From assembly GCA_051867655.1 (NCBI GenBank), contig JBJDYV010000104.1, forward strand, positions 160,386 to 224,385: DNA of 64,000 nucleotides, in the 5' to 3' direction. Position numbers and translations under genes: made by a program. Under the pieces are notes generated by a model. It saw only the letters and a program-made list of their open reading frames with translations. It was not told the DNA's origin and searched no databases. Origin of the DNA: JAJPXI01 sp051867655 (GTDB lineage: Bacteria > Bacillota > Clostridia > Oscillospirales > Oscillospiraceae). This document shows positions 49,277 through 57,630 of the stretch, piece by piece (the first letter of the stretch is position 1; the number at the start of each line of letters is the position of its first letter).

Positions 49277-49456
49277 GCAAAAAAATCCCGTTACTTTTGT
49301 GCCGCGCTGCGGCGCAAAAGTCCTCGCTTTGCTCGCCGCAAGCCTTGCACTGCAAGGCTTGCGGGGGATTCGATCCCATTCGAGGCGGGCTCTGCCCCCT
49401 CGAGCTTCCCCGCCTGAACCGGCCCTTTTCCCGTTGCAAAGAAAGGTTTTTCGACA
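49277..49456. repeat. Dispersed ~180-bp noncoding repeat R3, copy B (inverted)
   Basis: Reverse complement of 13734-13912 with few differences, from GCAAAAAAATCCCGTTACTT to GGTTTTTCGACA. Ends next to the QueD terminator, just as copy A ends next to a hairpin. Confidence 0.85.
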
Positions 49457-49457
49457 C

Positions 49458-49495
49458 AAAAAGCGCACCGAAGCCGCAGCTTCGGTGCGCTTTTT
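49458..49495 (-). terminator. Terminator of the QueD-like gene
   Basis: AAAAAGCGCACCGAAG CCGCAG CTTCGGTGCGCTTTTT, perfect and bidirectional. Confidence 0.88.
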
Positions 49496-49515
49496 GTGAT
49501 CAGGCCGGAAGAATC

Positions 49516-50079
49516 TTATTTTCTGTAGCCGCACTTCGGGCACACGCCGTTTTCGTTCAGGGCGATGCCGCACAGGGGGCAGCGGTCGATCTGCTTGGTG
49601 GGGGTATACTCCTGGCAGGCGGCATTGACGCCGCTGGTGAAGGTCAGCTTGGCGATGTTCAGCTTGTCCTTCAGCAGGTCGTATACGATCTTGATCATGC
49701 CCTCGACGGTCATGGTCTCCTTGGTGACGACCAGGCGGCACTCGGGATAGGCGGTTGCCAGCTCGGTCTGGAAGGCGGGGCCTTTCATAGTATTGGTCGG
49801 CGTGCCGTTGCGGATGCCCTGGGCCTCATACACGCCGAGGATGGCGGGCAGCAGGGGATCGTCCTCCCGGAGGATCAGCGCGTGGTCGAAGTTTTTCAGA
49901 ACCTCCCACGCCGTCTTTTGGATCTCGTTGCAGGGGAAGACCATGTTGACGCCGGGCTCCACCGAGTCCTCCACCTCGATCGTCAGGACGCCCGTGTGTC
50001 CGTGTAAGTACTGGGCTTCTCCCTGGAAGCCGTAGAATCTGTGCGCGTACTGCAGGTCCAATGTCGTAATGCTTCTCAT
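49516..50079 (-). CDS. 6-pyruvoyl-tetrahydropterin synthase/QueD-like protein with C-terminal zinc ribbon
   Basis: 187 residues. Zinc-binding His residues are seen in AHRFYG and LHGHTG, and NFDHALIL matches the family. The Cys found four residues before LHGH in canonical QueD is Ala (EAQYLHGH; a Glu lies one further), so chemistry may differ. A C-terminal zinc ribbon CPLCGIALNENGVCPKCGYRK is added to the usual fold. It could be a pterin or deazapurine enzyme variant. Preceded by AAAAAGGAGATACAGCC. Confidence 0.82.
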   Translation of the reverse strand: MRSITTLDLQYAHRFYGFQGEAQYLHGHTGVLTIEVEDSVEPGVNMVFPCNEIQKTAWEVLKNFDHALILREDDPLLPAILGVYEAQGIRNGTPTNTMKGPAFQTELATAYPECRLVVTKETMTVEGMIKIVYDLLKDKLNIAKLTFTSGVNAACQEYTPTKQIDRCPLCGIALNENGVCPKCGYRK

Positions 50080-50162
50080 GGCTGTATCTCCTTTTTATTA
50101 TTTACGGATGGCTGCTCAGCGTCCGTATACGCACGAAAAAACGTTTCAGGCCCCGGCGCAGG

Positions 50163-50543
50163 TCATTTCCGGCATTGCGGACAGATCCCGGTGAAGATGA
50201 TGTCATGTCCGGTAAATTCAAATCCGTGGGTGTCTTTGATCTTCTGTTCCAGATCCGTGACAACCTCCATATCCACGTCAAAAATGCGTCCGCACGTTTC
50301 GCATCGGACATGGTAGTGCTTCCGGCACCCGCGTTCAAACCGGTCCGCCCCGCCCGGGACCTCGATCCTGCGGATCCTGCCCATCTGGGACAGCCGCTTC
50401 AGGTTCCGGTACACGGTCGCCCGGCTGATGTTGGGGTGCTCCCGGTTGATCGCGTCGTAGACCTCGTCGGCGGTCACATGGCCCTGCAGCCTGTTGACGG
50501 CCTCCAGGACCAGCGAGCATTGAATTGTGTTTCGCTTGATCAT
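50163..50543 (-). CDS. Fur-family (PerR/Zur-like) metalloregulator
   Basis: 126 residues from ATG 50543. VLEAVNRLQGHVTADEVYDAINREHPNISRATVYRNLKRL is the Fur winged helix. HYHVRCETCGRIFDVD and GICPQC supply the regulatory and structural metal sites (two Cys pairs). A perfect inverted repeat lies about 30-50 bases upstream. It divides the QueD-like gene from DUF1846; which metal or peroxide it senses is not clear. Confidence 0.88.
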   Translation of the reverse strand: MIKRNTIQCSLVLEAVNRLQGHVTADEVYDAINREHPNISRATVYRNLKRLSQMGRIRRIEVPGGADRFERGCRKHYHVRCETCGRIFDVDMEVVTDLEQKIKDTHGFEFTGHDIIFTGICPQCRK

Positions 50544-50570
50544 CCTATCAAATCCAAACAAGATTTTCTC

Positions 50571-50595
50571 TTTATTGAGATCATATCTCAATAAA
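50571..50595. promoter_or_regulatory. Perfect Fur-family operator
   Basis: TTTATTGAGAT CAT ATCTCAATAAA: 11-base arms, 3-base centre, directly upstream of the Fur-family gene. Very likely its autoregulatory site. Confidence 0.8.
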
Positions 50596-50610
50596 GAGAA
50601 AATGTCAACA

Positions 50611-50644
50611 AAAAAAGCAGCATGACGCCGGGCGTCATGCTGCT
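50611..50644 (-). terminator. Terminator of the DUF1846 gene
   Basis: AGCAGCATGACGCC GGGCGTCATGCTGCT, followed on the minus strand by six T. Confidence 0.85.
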
Positions 50645-50666
50645 GTGCTTGTCAAAAAGTCCGCGC

Positions 50667-52154
50667 TCATCTATGAAACAACTTGTTACTCTCATACTGC
50701 GGCTCGCAGGTCAGCAGCAGCCCCAGCTTTTTGTAGGTGGAGGAATCGGCGGAGGACAAAATGACGGAGGAGTGTGCCTCGCAGGAGCGCAGCGCGTCCA
50801 GGCAGTCCAGAGCCTTGCGGGCCTCCTCGTTTCCGGTGGCGGAGATGGCCAGGGCGATGATGATCTCGTCGGAGTGCAGCCGGGGGTTGGTAGAGCCCAG
50901 GGGCCCCACCTTGACGGCCTGGATGGGCTCGATGGCGGCGGGGGAGATCAGGTGGACGGCCTCGTCGATGCCCGCCAGGTGCTTCAGGGCGTTGAGCAGG
51001 GCGGCGGAGCTGGGGCCCATCAGGTCGGAGGTCTTGCCGGTGACCACGGTGCCGTCGGGCAGCTCAATGGCGGCGGCGGGGTTTCCGGTCTCCTCGGCCT
51101 TTTGGTTGGCGGCGGCGATGACGGGGCGGATGTTCGAGTCCACCTTGGCCTGCTGCATCAGCAGCTCCAGCTTGTAGACGATCTCGTCGCTGCCCCGGCC
51201 CTGCCGCCGGTCGCACAGGGCGGTGTAGTAGCGGCGCACGATCTCCTGCCGGGCGGCGGCGCAGACGGCGTCGTCGTCAAAGATGCAGTTGCCCGCCATG
51301 TTCACGCCCATGTCGGTGGGGGACTTGTAGGGGCTCTCGCCCATGATCTTCTCGAACATGGTGGACAGGACGGGGAACACCTCCACATCCCGGTTGTAGT
51401 TGACGGTGGTCTCGCCGTAGGCCTGCAGGTGGAAGGGGTCGATCATGTTCACGTCGTTCAGGTCGGCGGTGGCGGCCTCGTAGGCCAGGTTGACGGGGTG
51501 CTGCAAAGGCAGGTTCCAGATGGGGAAGGTCTCGAACTTGGCGTAGCCCGCCTGAACGCCCCGCTTGTGCTCGTGGTAGAGCTGGGACAGGCACACGGCC
51601 ATCTTGCCGCTGCCGGGGCCGGGAGCGGTGACCACCACCAGGGGCCGGGTGGTCTCGATGTATTCGTTTTTGCCGTACCCGTCGTCGCTGACGATCAGGG
51701 GGATGTTGTGGGGGTAGCCGGAGATGGGGTAGTGCAGGTAGACGGCCACACCCAGCTTTTCCAGGCGGCGCTTGAAGGCGTCGGCGGCGGTCTGCCCGGC
51801 GTACCGGGTGATGGCCACGCTGCCCACGTACAGGCCCTGGGCGCGGAAATTGTCGATCAGGCGCAGCACGTCGGCGTCGTAAGTGATGCCGTAGTCGGCC
51901 CGCACCTTGTTCTGCTCGATGTCGGCGGCGTTGATGGCGATGACCACCTCCACCCGGTCTTTCAGCTGGGACAGCATGCGGATCTTGCTGTCCGGCTCGA
52001 ATCCGGGCAGCACCCGGGAGGCGTGGTAGTCGTCGAACAGCTTGCCGCCGAACTCCATGTAGAGCTTGCCGCCGAACTGCGCGATGCGCTCGGCGATGTG
52101 GCGGGACTGCATGTCCAGATATTTGTCGTTGTCAAATCCCCGTTTCAGCATCAT
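50667..52154 (-). CDS. DUF1846 family protein
   Basis: 495 residues, normal length. Conserved blocks: KLYMEFGGKLFDDYHASRVLPGF, VVVTAPGPGSGKMAVCLSQLYHEHKRG (glycine-rich, nucleotide-loop-like), and HPVNLAYEAATADLNDVNMIDPFHL. The family is common in anaerobic Firmicutes, and the biochemical role is unknown. Start ATG 52154 has only a weak ribosome site (CCGGTGA). Confidence 0.88.
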   Translation of the reverse strand: MMLKRGFDNDKYLDMQSRHIAERIAQFGGKLYMEFGGKLFDDYHASRVLPGFEPDSKIRMLSQLKDRVEVVIAINAADIEQNKVRADYGITYDADVLRLIDNFRAQGLYVGSVAITRYAGQTAADAFKRRLEKLGVAVYLHYPISGYPHNIPLIVSDDGYGKNEYIETTRPLVVVTAPGPGSGKMAVCLSQLYHEHKRGVQAGYAKFETFPIWNLPLQHPVNLAYEAATADLNDVNMIDPFHLQAYGETTVNYNRDVEVFPVLSTMFEKIMGESPYKSPTDMGVNMAGNCIFDDDAVCAAARQEIVRRYYTALCDRRQGRGSDEIVYKLELLMQQAKVDSNIRPVIAAANQKAEETGNPAAAIELPDGTVVTGKTSDLMGPSSAALLNALKHLAGIDEAVHLISPAAIEPIQAVKVGPLGSTNPRLHSDEIIIALAISATGNEEARKALDCLDALRSCEAHSSVILSSADSSTYKKLGLLLTCEPQYESNKLFHR

Positions 52155-52281
52155 TCACCGGACGCGCCCCGTACAGGCGCGCCCGCCCCCTTCCGTCAAC
52201 ACACATTTAGAATAGTGTACCACAAAACCTTTTTTGTGACAATGAGGAAACGGCGGAAAAATGCGATTTTATCCGCTCCGC

Positions 52282-52340
52282 TTTGCCTTCCCCCTTGGGG
52301 GAAGGTGCCCCAGTGCGCACACTGGGGCGGATGAGGGGGC
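52282..52340. repeat. REP-2 unit
   Basis: GCCTTCCCCCTTGGGGGAAGG, second hairpin CCCCAGTGCGCACACTGGGG, CGGATGAGGGGG; between DUF1846 and serpin genes. Confidence 0.8.
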
Positions 52341-52352
52341 CGGTCTCCCCCC

Positions 52353-53825
52353 TTACGGCCGGTTGACCACGCCCACGAACAGGGGCACGCCGTCGGCGCC
52401 GGTGATGGCGAACAGGAAGGGCCGGTCCAGCACGAAGTCGATCTCCTCCTCCGGCGGCAGAAAGCCGCCGGCGTCCACGGCAATGACGGTGTAGGCCGCG
52501 GCGGTGCAGCCCTCCTCGTCGATGGTCACCCGGGCGTCGTGCTGGGCCTGGGACACATAGAGTCCGTCCACGTCCCGCGTCATGGGGGAGAAGTCGGAGA
52601 CCTCCGCGTCAAACACATCGGTCACGCCCAGGGCCTTCAGCCCGCCGATCAGATCCAGCTGGGAAGTCACGTCGAACTTGGGCACGGAGAGATTGACCGT
52701 CATAAATTTGTTGCTCTCCCACTCCCCATCGGAGAGCAGGAACTCCATTGCCTGTTCATCCTGTAAAAGCGCATCCACGCCCACCCCCTCGTCGGGCAGG
52801 ATCAGCCACATGTTCCCCGCGTTCTGCAGGCTCAGGGCCACGGCGGAGAACTTCCCGCCCCAGTAGTACGCCTGATAATCGCTCCGGTTCATGAAGTCGC
52901 ACGTCACGTCCCCGGCGTTGGCGTGGAACACGTCCGGCTGCGTCCTGTTTTCCGAAAATTCATCGGCCCACTGGGCCCGGAAGTAAATGGTGGTAGCCAG
53001 GGCCAGAATGGTGTTGGCGTTCATCTCGATCTGCCCCGCCTGCTCCTCCAGCAGTCCGCCGGTCTGCTGGTTCAGCCAGTCCTGCAATGCCTTGTTGAAC
53101 TCCTCCGAGCCCATCTCCCCCTGATAGGAGGAGGCGTAGTAGACCTCCGCCAGGGTGTCCATGGTCTCCTGCACGTAGGAAACGTTCTCGTTCAGCCACA
53201 CCGAGCTTGCCAGCACGCTGGTGACGAGCCCGTCGTCGCAGTAATTGGCGTTCCACACGTCGGAAGCCTGAGCGCGCACGGCCTCGATGCTCCCGCTGCC
53301 CAGCAGGTCTAAAATCTGCGCCCGGCTGTTCCCGTCGGTCAGCTCGGCCAGCATGGCCAGGGCCATGTAGACGTTCACCGGGGAGTACACCCGGTTTTCA
53401 TCCCCCGCCCCGGACAGGAACTCCCGGATGCTCCCGGTAAAGAACCCCTCCAGCCCGTCGGCGTAGCCCTCCGGCCTCTGCTGGGCCTGGACGCCCTTCC
53501 ACCAGGCGGAATAGTCCCCGTCTTCTCCGGGGTACTGCGCCATCTCCGGGTACTCCGCCGCGGCGATGGTGTGGGCCAGAGCAGCCACGGACGGCCCAGG
53601 CTTCGTGCTGACCGCGGGCGAAACCCCCGGCTCCGCCGCCGTGCCGCCCGGGGTGCCCGCCCCGCCCGGCCAAAAAACCACGCCGCCCACGAGAGCGACC
53701 ACCAGCACCGCCGCCACGGCGGCGGGCCACCATTTTCTCCCCCGGGGCTTGTGGGCCTCGGCCTTCTCCACCAGATCGTCCCGGATGTCGGTAACGGCGT
53801 CAAACATTTTCTCGCTTTTTTTCAT
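52353..53825 (-). CDS. Membrane-anchored serpin with anti-sigma-like N-terminus
   Basis: 490 residues: short cytosolic start (MKKSEKMFDAVTDIRDDLVEK), one membrane helix (about 33-52), linker, then a serpin domain. Serpin features: VYSPVNVYMALAMLAELTDGNSRAQIL, a hinge/reactive-loop region (EEGCTAAAYTVIAVDAGGF, about 434-458) and DRPFLFAITGADGVPLFVGVV. It could trap serine proteases outside the cell. Its gene overlaps the ECF sigma gene by four bases, as anti-sigma genes do, so the N-terminus may bind sigma. Confidence 0.85.
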   Translation of the reverse strand: MKKSEKMFDAVTDIRDDLVEKAEAHKPRGRKWWPAAVAAVLVVALVGGVVFWPGGAGTPGGTAAEPGVSPAVSTKPGPSVAALAHTIAAAEYPEMAQYPGEDGDYSAWWKGVQAQQRPEGYADGLEGFFTGSIREFLSGAGDENRVYSPVNVYMALAMLAELTDGNSRAQILDLLGSGSIEAVRAQASDVWNANYCDDGLVTSVLASSVWLNENVSYVQETMDTLAEVYYASSYQGEMGSEEFNKALQDWLNQQTGGLLEEQAGQIEMNANTILALATTIYFRAQWADEFSENRTQPDVFHANAGDVTCDFMNRSDYQAYYWGGKFSAVALSLQNAGNMWLILPDEGVGVDALLQDEQAMEFLLSDGEWESNKFMTVNLSVPKFDVTSQLDLIGGLKALGVTDVFDAEVSDFSPMTRDVDGLYVSQAQHDARVTIDEEGCTAAAYTVIAVDAGGFLPPEEEIDFVLDRPFLFAITGADGVPLFVGVVNRP

Positions 53826-54379
53826 ACGGTAACTCCCTCCTGTTCCAGATAAGCCTTCAGCCCCCGGCGCAGCTTGAGCATCCGCTGGGCCATCTGGCCC
53901 GCCGTGCAGCCCCACTTCCGCGCCAGGTCCTTCACCGCGTCCCCGTGCCAGTAGCGGCGCACGAACAGGGCGCAGTCGTCGTCGGAGAGGCCGTCCAGCC
54001 ATGCGCTGATCAGCTCCGACAGCCTGCGGGCGTCCGCCGCTTCCTCCACCCCGTGGGCGTCGGGCACGCAGTCGTCCAGCTCGGAGAGCAGCACCTCCAT
54101 GCCGCTGTAGCGCTTCCGGGCGTGGTCGGCGCGGAAGCGGCTGATGGACAGGTTGCGGGTGATGCGCCCCAGAAAGGCCCGCAGGCATTGGGGCAGATCG
54201 GGGGGCATCCGGTTCCATGCGGCGTGCCAGGTGTCGTTGACGCACTCCTCCGCGTCCTCCCGCACGCTGAGAATGTTCAGCGCGATGCTCCGGCAGTAGG
54301 GGCCGTACTTGGCGTCGGTCTCCGCGATGGCCCGCTCGCTGCGCTGAAAATACAGTTTGATGATCGCTGCATCGTCCAT
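53822..54379 (-). CDS. ECF RNA polymerase sigma factor (serpin-linked)
   Basis: 185 residues. Region 2: YGPYCRSIALNILSVREDAEECVNDTWHAAWNRMP...LGRITRNLSISRFR; region 4: LSDDDCALFVRRYWHGDAVKDLARKWGCTAGQMAQRMLKLRRGLKAYL. Start ATG 54379 follows GAGAGGAGGATGCGGC. The stop overlaps the start of the serpin gene, so the serpin probably serves as its regulator or effector. Confidence 0.88.
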   Translation of the reverse strand: MDDAAIIKLYFQRSERAIAETDAKYGPYCRSIALNILSVREDAEECVNDTWHAAWNRMPPDLPQCLRAFLGRITRNLSISRFRADHARKRYSGMEVLLSELDDCVPDAHGVEEAADARRLSELISAWLDGLSDDDCALFVRRYWHGDAVKDLARKWGCTAGQMAQRMLKLRRGLKAYLEQEGVTV

Positions 54380-54456
54380 GCCGCATCCTCCTCTCTACCC
54401 ATCCAGTCGCAAACCGCCCCGGAATATTGGTCGTTTTCTAAATGATACCATAAAAA

Positions 54457-54484
54457 TGTAGGGGCGGATTCCATATCCGCCCGC
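54457..54484. repeat. REP-1 unit
   Basis: TGTAGGGGCGGATTCCATATCC plus GCCCG, between sigma and QueT-like genes. Confidence 0.8.
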
Positions 54485-54497
54485 ATTATATCATAAA

Positions 54498-54534
54498 AAA
54501 TACGGGCACGCGAACCACTCGCGTACCCGTATTT
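54498..54534 (-). terminator. Terminator of the ECF-transporter gene
   Basis: AAATACGGGCACGCGA ACCAC TCGCGTACCCGTATTT. Confidence 0.85.
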
Positions 54535-54542
54535 GCTCTGCC

Positions 54543-55067
54543 TTACAATTGCGGCAGCGCCTTGGCCTTCTCCAGAATCTGCACCAGGATCACGGCCGCC
54601 GCCAAACCGAACACGGCCTGCACCAGGTTGCCGGGGATGCTGGCCGCGGCGCTCAGGCCGTTGCCCAGGATGACGCCCGCGTAGGCGAAGTAGCCCAGCA
54701 CCATGATGGCCTCGGCGATCAAACCGCCGCTGAGCCGTGCGGCCAGCGCCCGGGGCCCGCGTGCTCCCTTGCCCGCCACGGCGTAGAAGATCAGGCCCGC
54801 CGCCAGGGCCATGGCGGCCTTGATGACCAGGGTGCCGGGGGCGTAGTAGGCGTACCCGGTGATGATGTCCGCCAGCATGGAGCCGATCCCGGCCGCCGCC
54901 GCGCCCACGAAGGGCCCCAGCAGCCAGGCGCTGAGCAGCACCATGCAGTCGCCCAGGTTGACGTAGCCGCTCATGGGCGAGGGGATCTGGATGACCATGG
55001 TGGCCACGGTGGTCAGGGCGGTGCACAGGGCCGCCAGAACCAAGAGAACGATCTGTTTCCTTTTCAC
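54543..55067 (-). CDS. ECF transporter S component (QueT-like/DUF1393)
   Basis: 174 residues from GTG 55067 (AGAGGTGTGTGTT upstream), about six membrane helices. MSGYVNLGDCMVLLSAWLLGPFVGAAAAGIGSMLADIITGYAYYAPGTLVIKAAMA is the S-component signature of the group that includes QueT and similar vitamin importers. It would work with the shared EcfAAT module, not encoded here. Substrate unknown; preQ precursors or a vitamin are candidates. A QueD-like gene is 5 kb away, a weak hint. Confidence 0.8.
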   Translation of the reverse strand: MKRKQIVLLVLAALCTALTTVATMVIQIPSPMSGYVNLGDCMVLLSAWLLGPFVGAAAAGIGSMLADIITGYAYYAPGTLVIKAAMALAAGLIFYAVAGKGARGPRALAARLSGGLIAEAIMVLGYFAYAGVILGNGLSAAASIPGNLVQAVFGLAAAVILVQILEKAKALPQL

Positions 55068-55275
55068 AACACACACCTCTGCTTTTCTTTGTCTGCATTA
55101 TACACTCCCCGCGCAAAATTGGAAGTCACAAGGAAGCCGAAATTTGCAAGTTTCAGTGCCCTGTCTTGCAACAAATTGCCAAATTCCCTCTTTGATGGAC
55201 CGCGTCACCTTCTCCGCCGGCCACCCAATGCGCCGGGTCCCGGGCTGGCTGCGTCAGCCGTGTGTGCTGATCTAG

Positions 55276-55435
55276 GGCACCACCGCATAATTACATCTGC
55301 GGTCTTCGGCGGATCTTTTGAGCTGGAAATGCGGTATTTTTTCTTGAAATACATCCAGTATTCCTGCGAAAAAACACCTTTTTCCGAACTCAAAATCTCT
55401 CGCCGAATACACTTGCCGAATTATGCGGTGCTGCC
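55276..55435. mobile_element. 160-bp MITE-like hairpin element, copy 2 (inverted)
   Basis: Reverse complement of 18631-18790 with scattered differences and exactly equal length. Ends GGCACCACCGCATAATT and, reversed, GGCAGCACCGCATAATT. The rest of 55068-55459 shows only a possible TATAAT promoter for the S-component gene. Confidence 0.75.
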
Positions 55436-55459
55436 CTGGAAAAACGGAGACTGCATCTC

Positions 55460-55774
55460 TCAATTTTTCCTGTTTTTTGCCGTCACAACAATTGCCGTGA
55501 TGACTAAGGCAAGAATCCACAAAAGCAAACCATAAACTGCACCAATGCCACGGTTCAAATAAGTTCCATGGGGGTAATAGATCATTGCCCAAATAAGGTC
55601 GATCATCACTTCTGCCGCAAGCAAACCAATCAAAGTCGTTTTGATCCCACTCTTTGTGCGGTTTGGTTTCATCATAAAACAAATGCCAATGTATGAAATC
55701 GCACAAATAAACCAGAACAGGAGCCACAGTTCTGCTCCATAGACAAATGACAGTGAATAGAGTGCTGTGATCAT
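55460..55774 (-). CDS. Small membrane protein, AT-rich gene
   Basis: 104 residues from ATG 55774 (GGAGGTGTTCTT upstream), three membrane helices (SFVYGAELWLLFWFICAISYIGICFMM; LIGLLAAEVMIDLIWAMIYY; VYGLLLWILALVITAIVVTA). The gene is clearly less GC-rich and uses other codons than its neighbours, a sign of recent transfer. Family not recognised. Confidence 0.7.
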   Translation of the reverse strand: MITALYSLSFVYGAELWLLFWFICAISYIGICFMMKPNRTKSGIKTTLIGLLAAEVMIDLIWAMIYYPHGTYLNRGIGAVYGLLLWILALVITAIVVTAKNRKN

Positions 55775-55953
55775 AAGAACACCTCCGTCCTGTACCGACA
55801 GGATACCACCGTAATTATTGAAAGTCAATTATTTTTTATTGTTTTTCAATAAATCTCTTGGGGGTGTTCCCCGTCTGATTGTGTCAAATCCCGCCGGGGC
55901 ACATAGAATGAACTGTGCCGCGAGCACAAAATCAACGAGAGGAAGTTTCTTCT

Positions 55954-56268
55954 ATGGAATTCACCACCCATCCCCCCCGCCATGACGAGGACAGCCGCTG
56001 CGACGCGATCACCGACCTGATCCAGGCGGTGGCGGAGCAGCAGGAGGCTCTGGCCCGCATCCTGGAGGCCGAGCACAAGAAGATCGAGAAAGCCGCCGAG
56101 ATGTGCAGCAGCGACGTGGACGATCTGGTGAAGATCGACAGGAGCGTGGAGCGGGTCCTGGCCGCGGTGACCCGTCTGGAGCTGGCGCTGCAGCTGAAGC
56201 TGGATCTGTTCCAGCAGTGCCTGTGCCCGAAGGACGGCTGCCGGGACGAGCACCACCACTGTGGATGA
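55954..56268 (+). CDS. Helical protein with C-terminal Cys/His cluster
   Basis: 104 residues. An amphipathic helix (ITDLIQAVAEQQEALARILEAEHKKIEKAAEM) and a second one lead to CLCPKDGCRDEHHHC, a possible metal site. ATG 55954 after GAGAGGAAGTTTCTTCT. It is followed by an overlapping Cys-rich gene, so the pair may work together, perhaps in metal handling or spore structure; unknown. Confidence 0.65.
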   Translation: MEFTTHPPRHDEDSRCDAITDLIQAVAEQQEALARILEAEHKKIEKAAEMCSSDVDDLVKIDRSVERVLAAVTRLELALQLKLDLFQQCLCPKDGCRDEHHHCG

Positions 56269-56539
56269 CAGCGCCGCCCGCTCTCCGGAGCTGACGCCGC
56301 AATGCTGCCGGCGCTGCCGCCGCCGGAACGACTGCCCCTATGTCCGCGGCCGGACTTTGGACGGCGCGGTCCGCCGGCGGTGCGCGCAGGCCCGCCTGCT
56401 GGACGCCGAAGCGGAGCGGCTGCTGGAGGCCATCTCCCGGGCCGAGGACGTAAGCGCCCTGCTGCGGGCGGACGAAGACCTGGAGCGCGCCCTGGAGCGG
56501 GTCCTGTACGAGGACCTGACCTGGGCGAACGCTCCCTGA
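56261..56539 (+). CDS. Small Cys/Arg-rich protein
   Basis: 92 residues from GTG 56261, overlapping the previous stop by eight bases. CCRRCRRRNDC and a later Cys suggest a zinc-binding knuckle, followed by a helix (RLLDAEAERLLEAISRAEDVSALLRADEDLERALERVL). No family recognised. Terminator follows. Confidence 0.6.
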   Translation: MDDSAARSPELTPQCCRRCRRRNDCPYVRGRTLDGAVRRRCAQARLLDAEAERLLEAISRAEDVSALLRADEDLERALERVLYEDLTWANAP

Positions 56540-56553
56540 CCCCCGCATCCCGA

Positions 56554-56588
56554 AACCCCCGGAGCCTGTCGGCTTCGGGGGTTTTTTC
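56554..56588 (+). terminator. Terminator after the Cys-rich gene pair
   Basis: ACCCCCGGAGCC TGTC GGCTTCGGGGGTTTTTT. Confidence 0.85.
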
Positions 56589-56690
56589 TCCCATGAAAAG
56601 ACATTGCATCTTTCCTGCCCCCGTGCTACAATCGGCCTGTAAGAACAAAGCCTATGTATGCGGCAAAGTATAATAAGGAGGAGCATCATC

Positions 56691-57350
56691 ATGGCAAAAT
56701 GGAAATGCAAAGTATGCGGCTACATCTATGAGGGCGACGCTCTGCCCGCCGACTTCACCTGCCCGGTGTGCCGGCAGCCCGCCTCCGCGTTTGAGAAGGT
56801 GGAGGAGGCCCCCGCGGGCGCGTCGGTCTACGCCGGCACCAAGACCGAGCAGAATCTGCTGGAGGCCTTCGCCGGGGAGAGCCAGGCCCGCAACAAGTAC
56901 ACCTTCTTCGCCCAGGTGGCCCAGCGGGAGGGCTACGAGGAGCTGGCGGAGATCTTCCTGATGACCGCCCGCAACGAGCAGGAGCACGCCCGGGTCTGGT
57001 TCCAGGAGCTGGGCCACATCGGCAATACGGCGGAGAACCTGCTGGCCGCCGCCGAGGGCGAGAACTACGAGTGGACCGACATGTACGACCGCATGGCGAA
57101 GGACGCGGACGCGGAGGGCTTCCACGATCTGGCGGAGCGGTTCCGTCTGGTGGGGGCCATCGAGAAGCGCCACGAGGAGCGCTACCGCAAGCTGCTCAAC
57201 GACGTGGAGATGAAGCAGGTCTTCGAGAAGAGCGGCCAGGCCATGTGGGAGTGCCGTGTGTGCGGCCACATCGTGGTGGGCACCAGGGCCCCGGAGGTCT
57301 GCCCGGTGTGCAAGTACAGCCAGTCCTATTTCCAGGTCAACCGAATTTAA
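56691..57350 (+). CDS. Rubrerythrin with rubredoxin domains at both ends
   Basis: 219 residues: N-terminal rubredoxin domain (CKVCGYIYEGD...CPVC, 7-27), a ferritin-like diiron domain with EAFAGESQARNKYTFFA and NEQEHARVW (40-175), and a C-terminal rubredoxin (CRVCGHIVVGTRAPEVCPVC). It reduces hydrogen peroxide in anaerobes. The double rubredoxin layout is like desulforubrerythrin/reverse types. ATG 56691 follows AATAAGGAGGAGCATCATC. Confidence 0.93.
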   Translation: MAKWKCKVCGYIYEGDALPADFTCPVCRQPASAFEKVEEAPAGASVYAGTKTEQNLLEAFAGESQARNKYTFFAQVAQREGYEELAEIFLMTARNEQEHARVWFQELGHIGNTAENLLAAAEGENYEWTDMYDRMAKDADAEGFHDLAERFRLVGAIEKRHEERYRKLLNDVEMKQVFEKSGQAMWECRVCGHIVVGTRAPEVCPVCKYSQSYFQVNRI

Positions 57351-57355
57351 GGAAG

Positions 57356-57388
57356 CACCCGGCCGGACAACCCCGGCCGGGTGTTTTT
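57356..57388 (+). terminator. Terminator of the rubrerythrin gene
   Basis: CACCCGGCCGG ... CCGGCCGGGTG with TTTTT. Confidence 0.88.
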
Positions 57389-57429
57389 CGCCGTTCCCCC
57401 GCGCCCATGCCCGAACCGTGCAAAAAATC

Positions 57430-57455
57430 CGTAGGGGCGGCTATCAGCCGCCCGC
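57430..57455. repeat. REP-1 unit
   Basis: GTAGGGGCGGCTATCAGCCG plus CCCGC. Confidence 0.8.
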
Positions 57456-57630
57456 ATGCAGGCGGATTTCATCTCCGTCCCTCCTCTGTATGCAATCTTC
57501 CACAAAACCCGGAGCCGCCCCGGGCAAAAATTCTTCAATCAAAATGTAAAAATTGCGAGAATTTTTTGTAAAGATATGATAAAATGTAAGATGACATCAT
57601 AGGGCAATCAGCAGAAAGGTAGATTCCGGC

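Noticed and set aside
54543..55270. PreQ1 or other riboswitch upstream of the ECF S component
   Set aside because: The leader shows a TATAAT box near the start but no conserved aptamer core that I can recognise.
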